Assembly (NCBI GenBank): GCA_030637025.1
Contig: DAOVVV010000010.1
Location: forward strand, 3,906 to 67,905
Origin: JAGLHV01 sp023143305 [NCBI: Clostridia bacterium]
GTDB taxonomy: Bacteria > CBDUZB01 > JAGLHV01
Direction of reading: 5' to 3'
Length of the DNA: 64,000 nucleotides
Positions 33,972-41,386 of the stretch are shown one piece after another; the first letter of the stretch is position 1, and each line of letters begins with the position of its first letter. Both the position numbers and the translations under genes were made by a program. The notes beneath the pieces were generated by a model, which worked only from the letters and a program-made list of their open reading frames with translations, made no database searches and was not told where the DNA came from.

Positions 33972-34880
33972 ATGGAAATTTTGATTGTTTTTTTGGGTAG
34001 TTTGTTGGTTTCTTTGTTGATGATACCTTTGATAATGAAAATAGCAATAAAGAAAAGTTTTTTTGACCGGCCGGAAAATGTTTTAAAAATCCACAAAGAG
34101 CCCATCCCGCATTTGGGAGGGGTGGCTATTTTTATTAGTTTGGTGGTGGGGTTAATTACTGCCGGTTTTTTATTGGAATCATTTAAGTTTGCCGGAATTA
34201 TAAGTATGGTTGTTGCTGCGGGTATAGTTTTTTTTATGGGTTTATGGGATGATTTTAAAGAAGTTAAACCTGTTTATCGGTTTATAGCCCAGATAAGTGC
34301 AGGAATTATTCTGGTTTTGTCCGGATATAAAATAGGTTTTGTCAATTGTCCGGGTTTGAGCGGGATTTTGATTGTTCTTTATGTTTTAGGTTCGATAAAC
34401 AGTATGAATTTACTGGATGGGATAGATGGATTAGCTGCCGGGGTGACCTTAATTATTGGCTTGGGATTTTTAACGGCTTTTATTATGCAGGCTAATTTTT
34501 TTGGAATAGTTGTATCACTTATCTTTATTGGGGCGGTATGGGGTTTTTTACCTTATAATTTTCCTAAAGCGTTTATATTTATGGGAGATAACGGAAGTAC
34601 GCTTCTGGGGTTTATCTTAGCTTTTTTAGCCATAAATCTTGCTCAGTCCTCTGAGTTTAGCTGGTTTATTGCCTCGGTTGTGATTATGGGAGTGCCTATC
34701 ATTGACACAGCGGTAGCAATTGCAAGGAGAATAATAAAGAAACGGCCGATTTTCCAGGGGGATCGCAGTCATATTTATGATTGGTTAATGGATAAAGGGA
34801 TGAGTTCGAAAGAAACGGTATTTATTTTTTGCATAGCGGGGTTTGTTTTTCTTGTTATAGGATTGGTGGTGGGGGTATAA
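33972..34880 (+). CDS. MraY/WecA/TagO-family phosphoglycosyl transferase
   Basis: This 302-residue membrane enzyme with about ten spans transfers a sugar-1-phosphate from a UDP-sugar to undecaprenyl phosphate. That is the first step of glycan assembly. The ATG at 33972 follows GAGGAG; an upstream in-frame TTG at 33933 would only add a polar tail. Motifs: IHKEPIPHLGGVAIF, GLWDDFKEV (catalytic Asp pair), SINSMNLLDGIDGLAAGVTL, FIFMGDNGSTLLGF and a last cytoplasmic loop GDRSHIYDWLMDKGM. It is closer to WecA/TagO than MraY by these loops. With the 4,6-dehydratase and aminotransferase downstream it may load an amino-dideoxy sugar. Confidence 0.9.
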   Translation: MEILIVFLGSLLVSLLMIPLIMKIAIKKSFFDRPENVLKIHKEPIPHLGGVAIFISLVVGLITAGFLLESFKFAGIISMVVAAGIVFFMGLWDDFKEVKPVYRFIAQISAGIILVLSGYKIGFVNCPGLSGILIVLYVLGSINSMNLLDGIDGLAAGVTLIIGLGFLTAFIMQANFFGIVVSLIFIGAVWGFLPYNFPKAFIFMGDNGSTLLGFILAFLAINLAQSSEFSWFIASVVIMGVPIIDTAVAIARRIIKKRPIFQGDRSHIYDWLMDKGMSSKETVFIFCIAGFVFLVIGLVVGV

Positions 34881-35351
34881 AGACGGTTAAAAGGCGGTTG
34901 AATTGGTTTAGATTGGTTTTATTGGTTAGAAAAGAAAAGATAAAAGACAGTTAAAGACAGTTAAAGACAGTTGGAAAAGACGGTTAAAAGGCGGTTGAAT
35001 TGGTTTAGATTGGTTTAATCGGTTAGAAAAGAAAAGATAAAAGACAGTTAAAGACAGTTGGAAAAGACGGTTAAAAGACGGTTGAATTGGTTTAGATTGG
35101 TTTTATTGGTTGAAAAGATAAAAGAGACCTAAAGACAGTCGATAGTCCATAGACTACAGATAAAGACAAAAGACAAAGACAAAGACAAAGACAAAGACAA
35201 AAGACAAAAGACAGAGACAGAGACAGAGACAACGACTAAAGACAAAGAATAGATTCCTGTTTGCACGGGAATGACAAGATAAAAAAGACAAAGAATAAAG
35301 AGACAGTTCATAGACAGAAACTACGATTATAAATTAGGGGGGAGAAGCAAG
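34881..35351. repeat. long tandem satellite with gacaaa microsatellite
   Basis: No gene is seen. A unit of about 90-97 bases (agacggttaaaaggcggttg, aattggtttagattggtttt, then agaaaagaaaagataaaaga) starts at 34881, 34978 and 35065. Inside it, aaagacagtt is itself repeated. From 35138 come agtccatag words, then a (a)gacaaa / agacag microsatellite at 35160-35245. A palindrome of the gtcattcc family lies at about 35249-35276. The same units occur at 48905-48985 and 50578-50640. Confidence 0.9.
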
Positions 35352-36491
35352 ATGAGAAAAGATGAGATAATTCCGATAAACAAGCCGAATATGCCGGGTT
35401 TAAAATCTCTTTTGCCGGAATATTCAGAGGTTTTTGATAATGGAATGCTCACTAATCATAAGTATGTGGGAATCTTTGAGGAAAGGTTAAGGGAATATCT
35501 AAGAACAGAGAATGTAGTTTGTGTTTCTTGTTGTACTTCAGGGTTGATGTTGGTAGCGAAGTGTTTAGTTTTAACCGGGGAAGTGATTGTTCCCAGTTTT
35601 ACTTTTCCGGCTACGGTGCATTCTTTAATCTGGAATAATTTAACCCCTGTATTTGTTGATTGTGATCCGGAAACTTTTAATCTGGATGTTGCCCAGGTAG
35701 AGAAAAAAATTACTGAAAAAACATCGGCTATTCTGGGGGTGTATATATTCGGTAATCCTCCGGAAATGGAGAAGTTAGAGAATTTAGCAAGTAAATATCA
35801 TCTTAAATTGATATTTGATTCTGCCCATGCTTTAGGGGCCCGGTTTGGAGGAAAATTTGCCGGCAACTTCGGTGATGCAGAGGTGTTTAGTTTAGCACCT
35901 ACTAAAATAATTACTTCCGGTGAAGGAGGGATAATTACTACTAAAGAGAAGACTTTAGCGGAAAAATTAAGATTAGCCCGTAATTATGGAAATCCCGGTG
36001 ATTATGATTGTTCTTTGCTGGGGTTGAATGCCAGAATGAATGAGTTGAGTGCAATATTGGGTTTAAAGAGTATGAATTTATTAGAGGGTAGTATTGCTAA
36101 AAGAGAAGTCCTTGTAGATTTATATAAAAGAGAATTGAGTAAAATTGAGGGAATAGATTTTCAGAAGATTAAAGAGGGGAATCGGACTACTTTTAATTAT
36201 TTTGCTATCTTAATTAATCCCCGGAAGTTTGGTATGAACAATAAAAAGTTACTTTTAGCTTTGAAAGAAAAGGGAATAATGACCCGTATTTATTTTTATC
36301 CTCCGGTACACAGGCAAAAGGTTTATAAACAATATTATGCTACATATATAAATAGTCTTCCCTGTACGGATAAAATAGCCGATTCAATTATTTGTTTGCC
36401 TCTTTATTCGGATATGGGGGAAGAGAGGGTTTTGAGGGTATGTGAGGCAATAAAGGATTTGGGCGGGAATACAAGGCATGAAAGAGGTTGA
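35352..36491 (+). CDS. DegT/DnrJ/EryC1/StrS-family sugar aminotransferase
   Basis: This 379-residue PLP enzyme aminates a keto sugar nucleotide. Visible motifs: IPINKPNMPGLKSLLPEYSE at the start, VSCCTSGLMLVAKCL, VPSFTFPATVHSLIW, IFDSAHALGARF (Asp that binds the PLP ring), and FSLAPTKIITSGEGGIITTK with the PLP lysine near residue 184. RNYGNPGDYDCSLLGLNARM follows. It directly precedes the CapD/PglF-type 4,6-dehydratase gene. Together they would make a UDP-4-amino-4,6-dideoxy sugar, as PglF/PglE do. The start follows GGGGGGAG. The substrate is inferred from context. Confidence 0.9.
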   Translation: MRKDEIIPINKPNMPGLKSLLPEYSEVFDNGMLTNHKYVGIFEERLREYLRTENVVCVSCCTSGLMLVAKCLVLTGEVIVPSFTFPATVHSLIWNNLTPVFVDCDPETFNLDVAQVEKKITEKTSAILGVYIFGNPPEMEKLENLASKYHLKLIFDSAHALGARFGGKFAGNFGDAEVFSLAPTKIITSGEGGIITTKEKTLAEKLRLARNYGNPGDYDCSLLGLNARMNELSAILGLKSMNLLEGSIAKREVLVDLYKRELSKIEGIDFQKIKEGNRTTFNYFAILINPRKFGMNNKKLLLALKEKGIMTRIYFYPPVHRQKVYKQYYATYINSLPCTDKIADSIICLPLYSDMGEERVLRVCEAIKDLGGNTRHERG

Positions 36492-36549
36492 CAAAGAAAA
36501 GTTCATAGTTTAGGGAAAGAAATTGCTGGTTAAATAAGGGGAAGAAAGA

Positions 36550-38379
36550 ATGAAACATTTAAGGATTAGAATTTTATTAATAATAACTGATTTAATATTT
36601 ATTAATGTTGCTTTGATATTTAGTTTCTTTTTAAGATTTGATACTCACTTTCCACCTCTTTATTGGGCTTTATATACGCGTAGTTTTTGGTTTTATTCGG
36701 GTATGACTATCGGTGTGTTTTATTTCTTTGAGTTTTATCATCATGATTGGCGTTATATGACGGTGCGTAATGTTTTTCGTATTTTTATGTCGGTAAATAT
36801 AAGCATTGCTATATATATTGTCTCTCTTTATTTTATCAACAATCTTTCTTTGCCGCGGACAGTAGCAATAATGACTTCTATTATTACTACCGGTTTGGTT
36901 GGCGGGAGTAGATTGTTAATTTATTTAGGTTTTTCTTATTGGAAGAAATTTAATAATATGAGAAATCATCGCTGTAAAAAAGTAATTATTATAGGTGCCG
37001 GGAGTTGTGGGGAATTGTTAGTTCGGGATATGGAAAAAAACGGTTATGTTCCTTACCGGCCGGTAGGTTTTCTCGATGATAATTCGGCCAAAAAGGGAAT
37101 GATTATCCGGGATATTCCTATTTTAGGCAAGATTGAAGAAGCGGAAAAATGGGTTAAAGAGAAAAAAGCAGTCATGCTTATTATTGCTATTCCCTCAATA
37201 GCCGTTGAGCGAACAAAAGAAATTATTTCTTTATGTGAAAAGGCAGGGGTAGAATTAAAGAGGGTTCCTTCTCTTTTTAATATCCTGGATGGTTCTTTGC
37301 AGGTTAGTCAAATAGGGGAGGTTAAAGCGGAAAATGTTTTAGAGAGGGAGGTGCATTTTAAAAAAAATGCTACAACAGCTAAATTTCTAAAAGGGAAAAT
37401 AGTGATGGTAACCGGGGCTGGGGGTTCTATCGGAGCAGAATTGTGTAGGCAGATTGTTAATTTTAATCCGCGCCAGTTAGTCTTGTTAGATAATTCCGAG
37501 CATTCACTTTATGCAATATATATGGAATTATTAAATAAATCTTCTCAGTCTATTCTTAAACCGGTGATTGCCGATATTCAACATAAAACAAAGATGAAGA
37601 GTGTTTTTAAAAATTGTGTTCCCCAGATTATTTTTCATGCAGCAGCTTATAAACATGTGCCTTTAATGGAAGAAAGTATAGATGTAGCTATTAAAAACAA
37701 TATCGGAGGAACCAAAAATATAGCTGCTTTGGCAGTTGAACATAAGGTAGAAAAATTTGTAATGATATCTACAGATAAGGCTGTTAATCCTACCAGTATT
37801 ATGGGGGCTACTAAACGGGTTGCGGAAAAAGTAGTACAGTCTTTACATAATGTGGAGCAGACGAGTTTTTGTGCAGTCCGATTCGGCAATGTTTTAGATA
37901 GTAGCGGGAGTGTTTTACCTTTATTTAGAAAACAGATAGCACAGGGAGGCCCTTTGACTGTGACTCATCCTGAAGTAATCAGGTACTTTATGACGATTTC
38001 CGAAGCGGTACATTTAGTTTTGACGGCGGGTAGTATGAGTCAGGGCGGAGAGCTTTTTGTGCTTAATATGGGAAAACCGGTGAAAATTCTTAATATGGCG
38101 GAATCGTTGATCAGGTTATCAGGTTTATGTCCGTATACAGATATCGATATAGAATTTACCGGGTTAAGGCCGGGTGAAAAATTATATGAAGAACTTTTAA
38201 CTAAAAAAGAAAATGTATTAAAGACGGAGAATGATAAAATATTTACGACTTTTTCAGGTAAGGTAGAAAAAGAGCCGTTATTTGAGGAAGTTGAGAAACT
38301 TTGGCATTTAGCTGATAAGCAAGACTTGGATATGGCTATGCTTAAATTGAAACAACTTGTTCCGGAATATAAAAATTAA
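36550..38379 (+). CDS. membrane nucleotide-sugar 4,6-dehydratase (CapD/WbpM/PglF family)
   Basis: This 609-residue enzyme has four N-terminal membrane segments (about 5-130). A Rossmann-like CoA-binding domain follows (about 140-265, KKVIIIGAGSCGELLVRDM). The short-chain dehydrogenase domain spans about 285-580, with NAD motif VTGAGGSIGAELCRQI. The active-site stretch MISTDKAVNPTSIMGATKR has the Lys kept and Met in place of the usual Tyr, as in this family. FRFGNVL-like AVRFGNVLDSSGSVLPLF and GLRPGEKLYEELL follow. It likely converts UDP-GlcNAc to a 4-keto-6-deoxy sugar for the aminotransferase encoded upstream. Confidence 0.92.
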   Translation: MKHLRIRILLIITDLIFINVALIFSFFLRFDTHFPPLYWALYTRSFWFYSGMTIGVFYFFEFYHHDWRYMTVRNVFRIFMSVNISIAIYIVSLYFINNLSLPRTVAIMTSIITTGLVGGSRLLIYLGFSYWKKFNNMRNHRCKKVIIIGAGSCGELLVRDMEKNGYVPYRPVGFLDDNSAKKGMIIRDIPILGKIEEAEKWVKEKKAVMLIIAIPSIAVERTKEIISLCEKAGVELKRVPSLFNILDGSLQVSQIGEVKAENVLEREVHFKKNATTAKFLKGKIVMVTGAGGSIGAELCRQIVNFNPRQLVLLDNSEHSLYAIYMELLNKSSQSILKPVIADIQHKTKMKSVFKNCVPQIIFHAAAYKHVPLMEESIDVAIKNNIGGTKNIAALAVEHKVEKFVMISTDKAVNPTSIMGATKRVAEKVVQSLHNVEQTSFCAVRFGNVLDSSGSVLPLFRKQIAQGGPLTVTHPEVIRYFMTISEAVHLVLTAGSMSQGGELFVLNMGKPVKILNMAESLIRLSGLCPYTDIDIEFTGLRPGEKLYEELLTKKENVLKTENDKIFTTFSGKVEKEPLFEEVEKLWHLADKQDLDMAMLKLKQLVPEYKN

Positions 38380-38394
38380 ATATAAAAGATAAAA

Positions 38395-38456
38395 AAAAGG
38401 GGGGGAGACTACACTTTGAGTAGTTGAAAGTGTACAGGTCTGACCCCTTTTATAAT
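38395..38456. repeat. ggggtcagacc-type hairpin element
   Basis: Just upstream of the PpiC-like gene lies an imperfect hairpin: aaagggggggagactacact... and ...aagtgtacaggtctgacccc, with acacttt/aaagtgt arms around gagtagttg. The word aggtctgacccctttt is one I associate with REP sequences near RAYT transposases; here that is a recollection, not a search result. Confidence 0.5.
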
Positions 38457-38467
38457 AAGGAGGTAAA

Positions 38468-39334
38468 ATGTTAAAAATAAAAATACTTTTTAGTTTTTCG
38501 GTTATTATTTTGTTAATAACTTCCAGTTATTTATTGATTGATATGTTCGGGGGGAAAGGGGGGTATCCTTCCCAAATCGGGAAGGAAGATGTTTTAGTAG
38601 AGGTAAATAATTACTGGATGACAGCAGAGGAATTTAAAGGTGAAGTAATGAATTTATCCTCTACCGAGAAAAGAAAACTCGCTACTTATCAGGGGAAGAA
38701 ACAGTTTTTAGAAACTATAATAGAGAGAGAGATCTTATTACAGGAGGCCCAGAAACAAAATCTGGATAAAGATAAAGATTTTATGAGAACTATAGAAAAA
38801 TATTGGGAACAGGCTTTACTGCAGACGCTTTTAAAGAAAAAAAGCAAAGAAATTAAGGAAACGGTTGGGGTTAGTGATAAGGAAATAAATGGTTATCGTT
38901 TGAAAATGCAGGAAGAAGTCTGGGCAAAAGTGGTGTTATTAAGCAGTAATCGAGCTACTAAACAGTTAATTAAAGAAAAGGATATGCAGGAAGGGATTGA
39001 AAAGCTAAAAGAATTTGTTTTAGACAGTGAAGAATGGCAATGGTATGGCATAGGAGATTTAGAGTGGAAGATAGAAAAGGTTTTATTTTCGTTATCGGAA
39101 GGAGAAATAAGTAAACCGATAAAGATATATTCTGATTGGGCGGTAATGAAGGCCGGGAAACGAAGAAAGAAAATAAAAGTAAAGAAATTATCGGATGATG
39201 AGATTGCTGTGATTATTAAAAGACGGAAAGAAACCGAAGAAATGGAAAACTGGTTAAATCAATTGGATGAGCAGGCGAGAATTATTCAGAATAAAAAGGT
39301 ATTGGAAGATTTAGATTTAAATATAGAATTATAA
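38468..39334 (+). CDS. SurA/PpiC-like periplasmic foldase of the polysaccharide locus
   Basis: This 288-residue protein has an N-terminal signal anchor (about 5-27). The SurA-like N-terminal part spans about 40-150: VLVEVNNYWMTAEEFKGEVM, then KKQFLETIIEREILLQEAQK. A short parvulin-like PpiC domain follows (about 165-235, ending LFSLSEGEISKPIKIYSDWA and VMKAGKRR). The tail is charged and helical. Parvulin-type proteins of this size often sit in exopolysaccharide clusters (EpsD-like). The prolyl isomerase core is shortened, so chaperone function is more likely than catalysis. The ATG follows AGGAGG. It is downstream of the dehydratase gene. Confidence 0.65.
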   Translation: MLKIKILFSFSVIILLITSSYLLIDMFGGKGGYPSQIGKEDVLVEVNNYWMTAEEFKGEVMNLSSTEKRKLATYQGKKQFLETIIEREILLQEAQKQNLDKDKDFMRTIEKYWEQALLQTLLKKKSKEIKETVGVSDKEINGYRLKMQEEVWAKVVLLSSNRATKQLIKEKDMQEGIEKLKEFVLDSEEWQWYGIGDLEWKIEKVLFSLSEGEISKPIKIYSDWAVMKAGKRRKKIKVKKLSDDEIAVIIKRRKETEEMENWLNQLDEQARIIQNKKVLEDLDLNIEL

Positions 39335-39405
39335 AATCCCCCTAACCCCCTTTTTCAAAGGGGGAAAAACATAGGGGGGAGAAAACAGAGGAAGGAGATT
39401 AAACG
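39335..39405. repeat. cccccttt/aaaggggg palindromic repeat
   Basis: The block aatccccctaacccccttttt followed by caaagggggaaaa forms a hairpin. Relatives occur at about 8284-8322, 40450-40482 and (reversed) 49010-49044. Placed between two genes it might end or stabilise transcripts. Confidence 0.6.
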
Positions 39406-40044
39406 ATGAATCAAAAAAATGTTTTCGCAGGGAAGAGAAAGTATTATTTCATTAATGAGTATTTTCAGATAAAAGACATATTGAAAGTTTGTTTTTTGGT
39501 AGTTGTCGGATGTGTTATTTTTGCTGCAATTATATATCTTTTTTCAAAGCAGACGATGACTACTTCTTTTGAAAATTCCCGTTTAGTGTTGAAAAGTACG
39601 GCGGATTTTATTTTTCCTGCTCTTGTTTCCAGTATGATTGTGGTAATTACGGTGTTAAGTATTATTTGCCTTATAGTAGTTTTATTTGCTTCTCAAAATA
39701 TAATAAGGCCGATGTGTATTTTAGCCGGGAAGGTCAAGGATATGGGTGAAGGGGACCTTACTTTAACTATTAATTCAACGGCTCAGGTTGAAATGGGAGA
39801 AGTGGTTGGAAATTTTAATGAAATGCTTGAAAAACTTAAAAGCCGTATATTGCAAATAAAAGGAATAAACGGTGAATTAGGAGAAAACATTGAAAAATTA
39901 AGGAAAATACGCGGAACCTGTTCACAAGAAGAAGCTAAATTAATAGAAGAGTTATTGAAAAAACAAGAAGAAATAAGTGAGAGGCTTGCTTATTTTAAAA
40001 CGGAGAGTAAAGACAAAAGACAGTCCATAGTCCACAGTCAATAG
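39406..40044 (+). CDS. membrane protein with HAMP domain
   Basis: This 212-residue protein has two membrane segments (about 28-48 and 68-95) with a short loop between. A HAMP linker follows (about 95-150: NIIRPMCILAGKVKDMGEGD, LTLTINSTAQVEMGEVVGNF and NEMLEKLKSR). A coiled coil (about 145-200) comes next. No kinase, cyclase or chemoreceptor output domain follows, so it is a bare HAMP/coiled-coil protein. The last residues (about 200-212, SKDKRQSIVHSQ) and the stop codon are encoded by the satellite repeat that begins at about 40008. The original C-terminus has been replaced by repeat DNA. Its role is unknown. Confidence 0.7.
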   Translation: MNQKNVFAGKRKYYFINEYFQIKDILKVCFLVVVGCVIFAAIIYLFSKQTMTTSFENSRLVLKSTADFIFPALVSSMIVVITVLSIICLIVVLFASQNIIRPMCILAGKVKDMGEGDLTLTINSTAQVEMGEVVGNFNEMLEKLKSRILQIKGINGELGENIEKLRKIRGTCSQEEAKLIEELLKKQEEISERLAYFKTESKDKRQSIVHSQ

Positions 40045-40776
40045 TCCATAGTCCATAGATAAAGAATAAAGACAGTCCATAGTCCACAGTCAATAGTCCA
40101 TAGACAAAGACAAAGACAAAGACAAAGAATAAAGAATAAAGAATAAAGAATAAAGACAGTCTATAGTCGATAGTCGATAGTCCATAGACAAAGAATAAAG
40201 ATAGTCCATAGATAAAGACTAAAGAATAAATACTAAATTCAAAATACAAAATTCTAAACAAAGACAAAGAATAAAAATAAATACTAAATAACAACTTTAA
40301 ACAAAGCAAGCTTTGCAACTACTGGATTCCGCATCATCCGCCTCAGGCGGAGCGGAATGACAACATAAAAACATAAATTCAAAACAAAGACAAAGACAAA
40401 AGATAAAGAGTAAAAACAGTCCATAGAACAGAAACAAATGCAAAGAATAAATCCCCCTAACCCCCTTTTCCAAAGGGGGAAACTCAATGAGGGCTGTTGC
40501 TTTGCTCCAGCAAAATAAAGAGAAGACGGTAAAGATAGTCCATAGACAGAAGATGCAGTTATAAGTTATTAGTTATGAGTTTTTAGTTAAAAAAGTTTGA
40601 AGTTTGAAGTTGGGATTTGGGAATTTGAAAGAAGAGTCAAACATAGTTTATGACAATGTATGACGCGAACGAAGTGAGTATATGACTATTTGTGACAGTG
40701 ATTGTAAAGCAAGCAAAATACTAATCTGTAATGAGGAATAACAAATTGGTTAGGGTGAATAGCAATTGGGGAGATT
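40008..40776. repeat. 732-bp satellite region after the HAMP gene
   Basis: There is no gene after the stop at 40044. Permutations of agtccatagtccacagtcaa cover about 40018-40110 and 40155-40215. Runs of gacaaa and aataaag lie between them. A cgcctcaggcggagcggaatgac palindrome is at about 40327-40362 and a cccccttttccaaaggggg palindrome at about 40455-40480. A gctttgctccagcaaaataa word (reverse of the leader repeat at 8507/9655) lies at about 40498-40520. Bases 40620-40776 look like ordinary AT-rich spacer. Confidence 0.88.
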
Positions 40777-41340
40777 ATGCTTAAGCTGAGGATAGGTATA
40801 TTAAGTAGTTGTTTATTATTGTGCTGGTGCGGTTCTTTTGGCTGGGCAGCACAAAAATGGAAAAAGATAAATAGTGAATATTGTGAAATATATTTTTTAA
40901 GCTATAGTGAACTTAAAAAAATAAACTCTAATGTCGATGTATCCTCTATTTCTTTGGATTTCAAGAAAAAGATTATAAATTCTAAAATAAAAACTAAAAG
41001 CATTAGTGAAAAAGTAAAGCGAAAGTTTGATATTATTTTCAGGAAAGCGGAAGAAATTTTAAATATGTATCCCAGGGGGATAAATGTCAAAATAAGGATT
41101 TATTTAAACCAGAAACAGCTGAACAGGGTATATCGTAAAATGTTTAAGGGAGAAAATAAAGCCCTCTCTTTTTATATTTATAAAACCAATACTATTTATA
41201 TCAGCACTGAACATATTTCAGAAGGAGTATTAGCTCATGAAATGGGGCATTGTATTATCGACCACTATTTTGTGATTCTCCCACCCCGTAATGTACAGGA
41301 AATATTAGCTATTTATGTGGATACTCATTTAAAAGATTAA
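40777..41340 (+). CDS. small secreted zinc metallopeptidase-like protein (HEMGH)
   Basis: This 187-residue protein has a signal peptide (about 1-24, ending GWAAQ) and a charged middle. The gluzincin-type motif SEGVLAHEMGHCIIDHYF lies at about residues 146-163. The two His of HEMGH should bind zinc, and the Glu would activate water. A downstream Glu (VQEILAIYVDTHL) could be the third ligand. Total length is short and no known peptidase family is fully matched; it recalls basic-secretory/DUF-type HExxH proteins. It could be a periplasmic protease or a dead remnant of one. The ATG follows GGGGAG. It is transcribed towards the HEAT gene on the other strand. Confidence 0.65.
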   Translation: MLKLRIGILSSCLLLCWCGSFGWAAQKWKKINSEYCEIYFLSYSELKKINSNVDVSSISLDFKKKIINSKIKTKSISEKVKRKFDIIFRKAEEILNMYPRGINVKIRIYLNQKQLNRVYRKMFKGENKALSFYIYKTNTIYISTEHISEGVLAHEMGHCIIDHYFVILPPRNVQEILAIYVDTHLKD

Positions 41341-41386
41341 AGGAATAAAAGTGAGATTGGTTATATCATGATATTTATGATTTATA

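Noticed and set aside
35129-35311. Minus-strand frame with SLSLSLS-type peptide
   Set aside because: It is a translation of the agacag/gacaaa microsatellite.
34881-35351. CRISPR array
   Set aside because: The repeats are tandem and variable with no unique spacers of constant length, and no cas gene is in the window. The same holds for 40018-40500.
39995-40487. Minus-strand frames of 67-107 codons rich in Phe, Val and Tyr
   Set aside because: Translations of agtccatag / gacaaag satellite; low complexity and no start signals.
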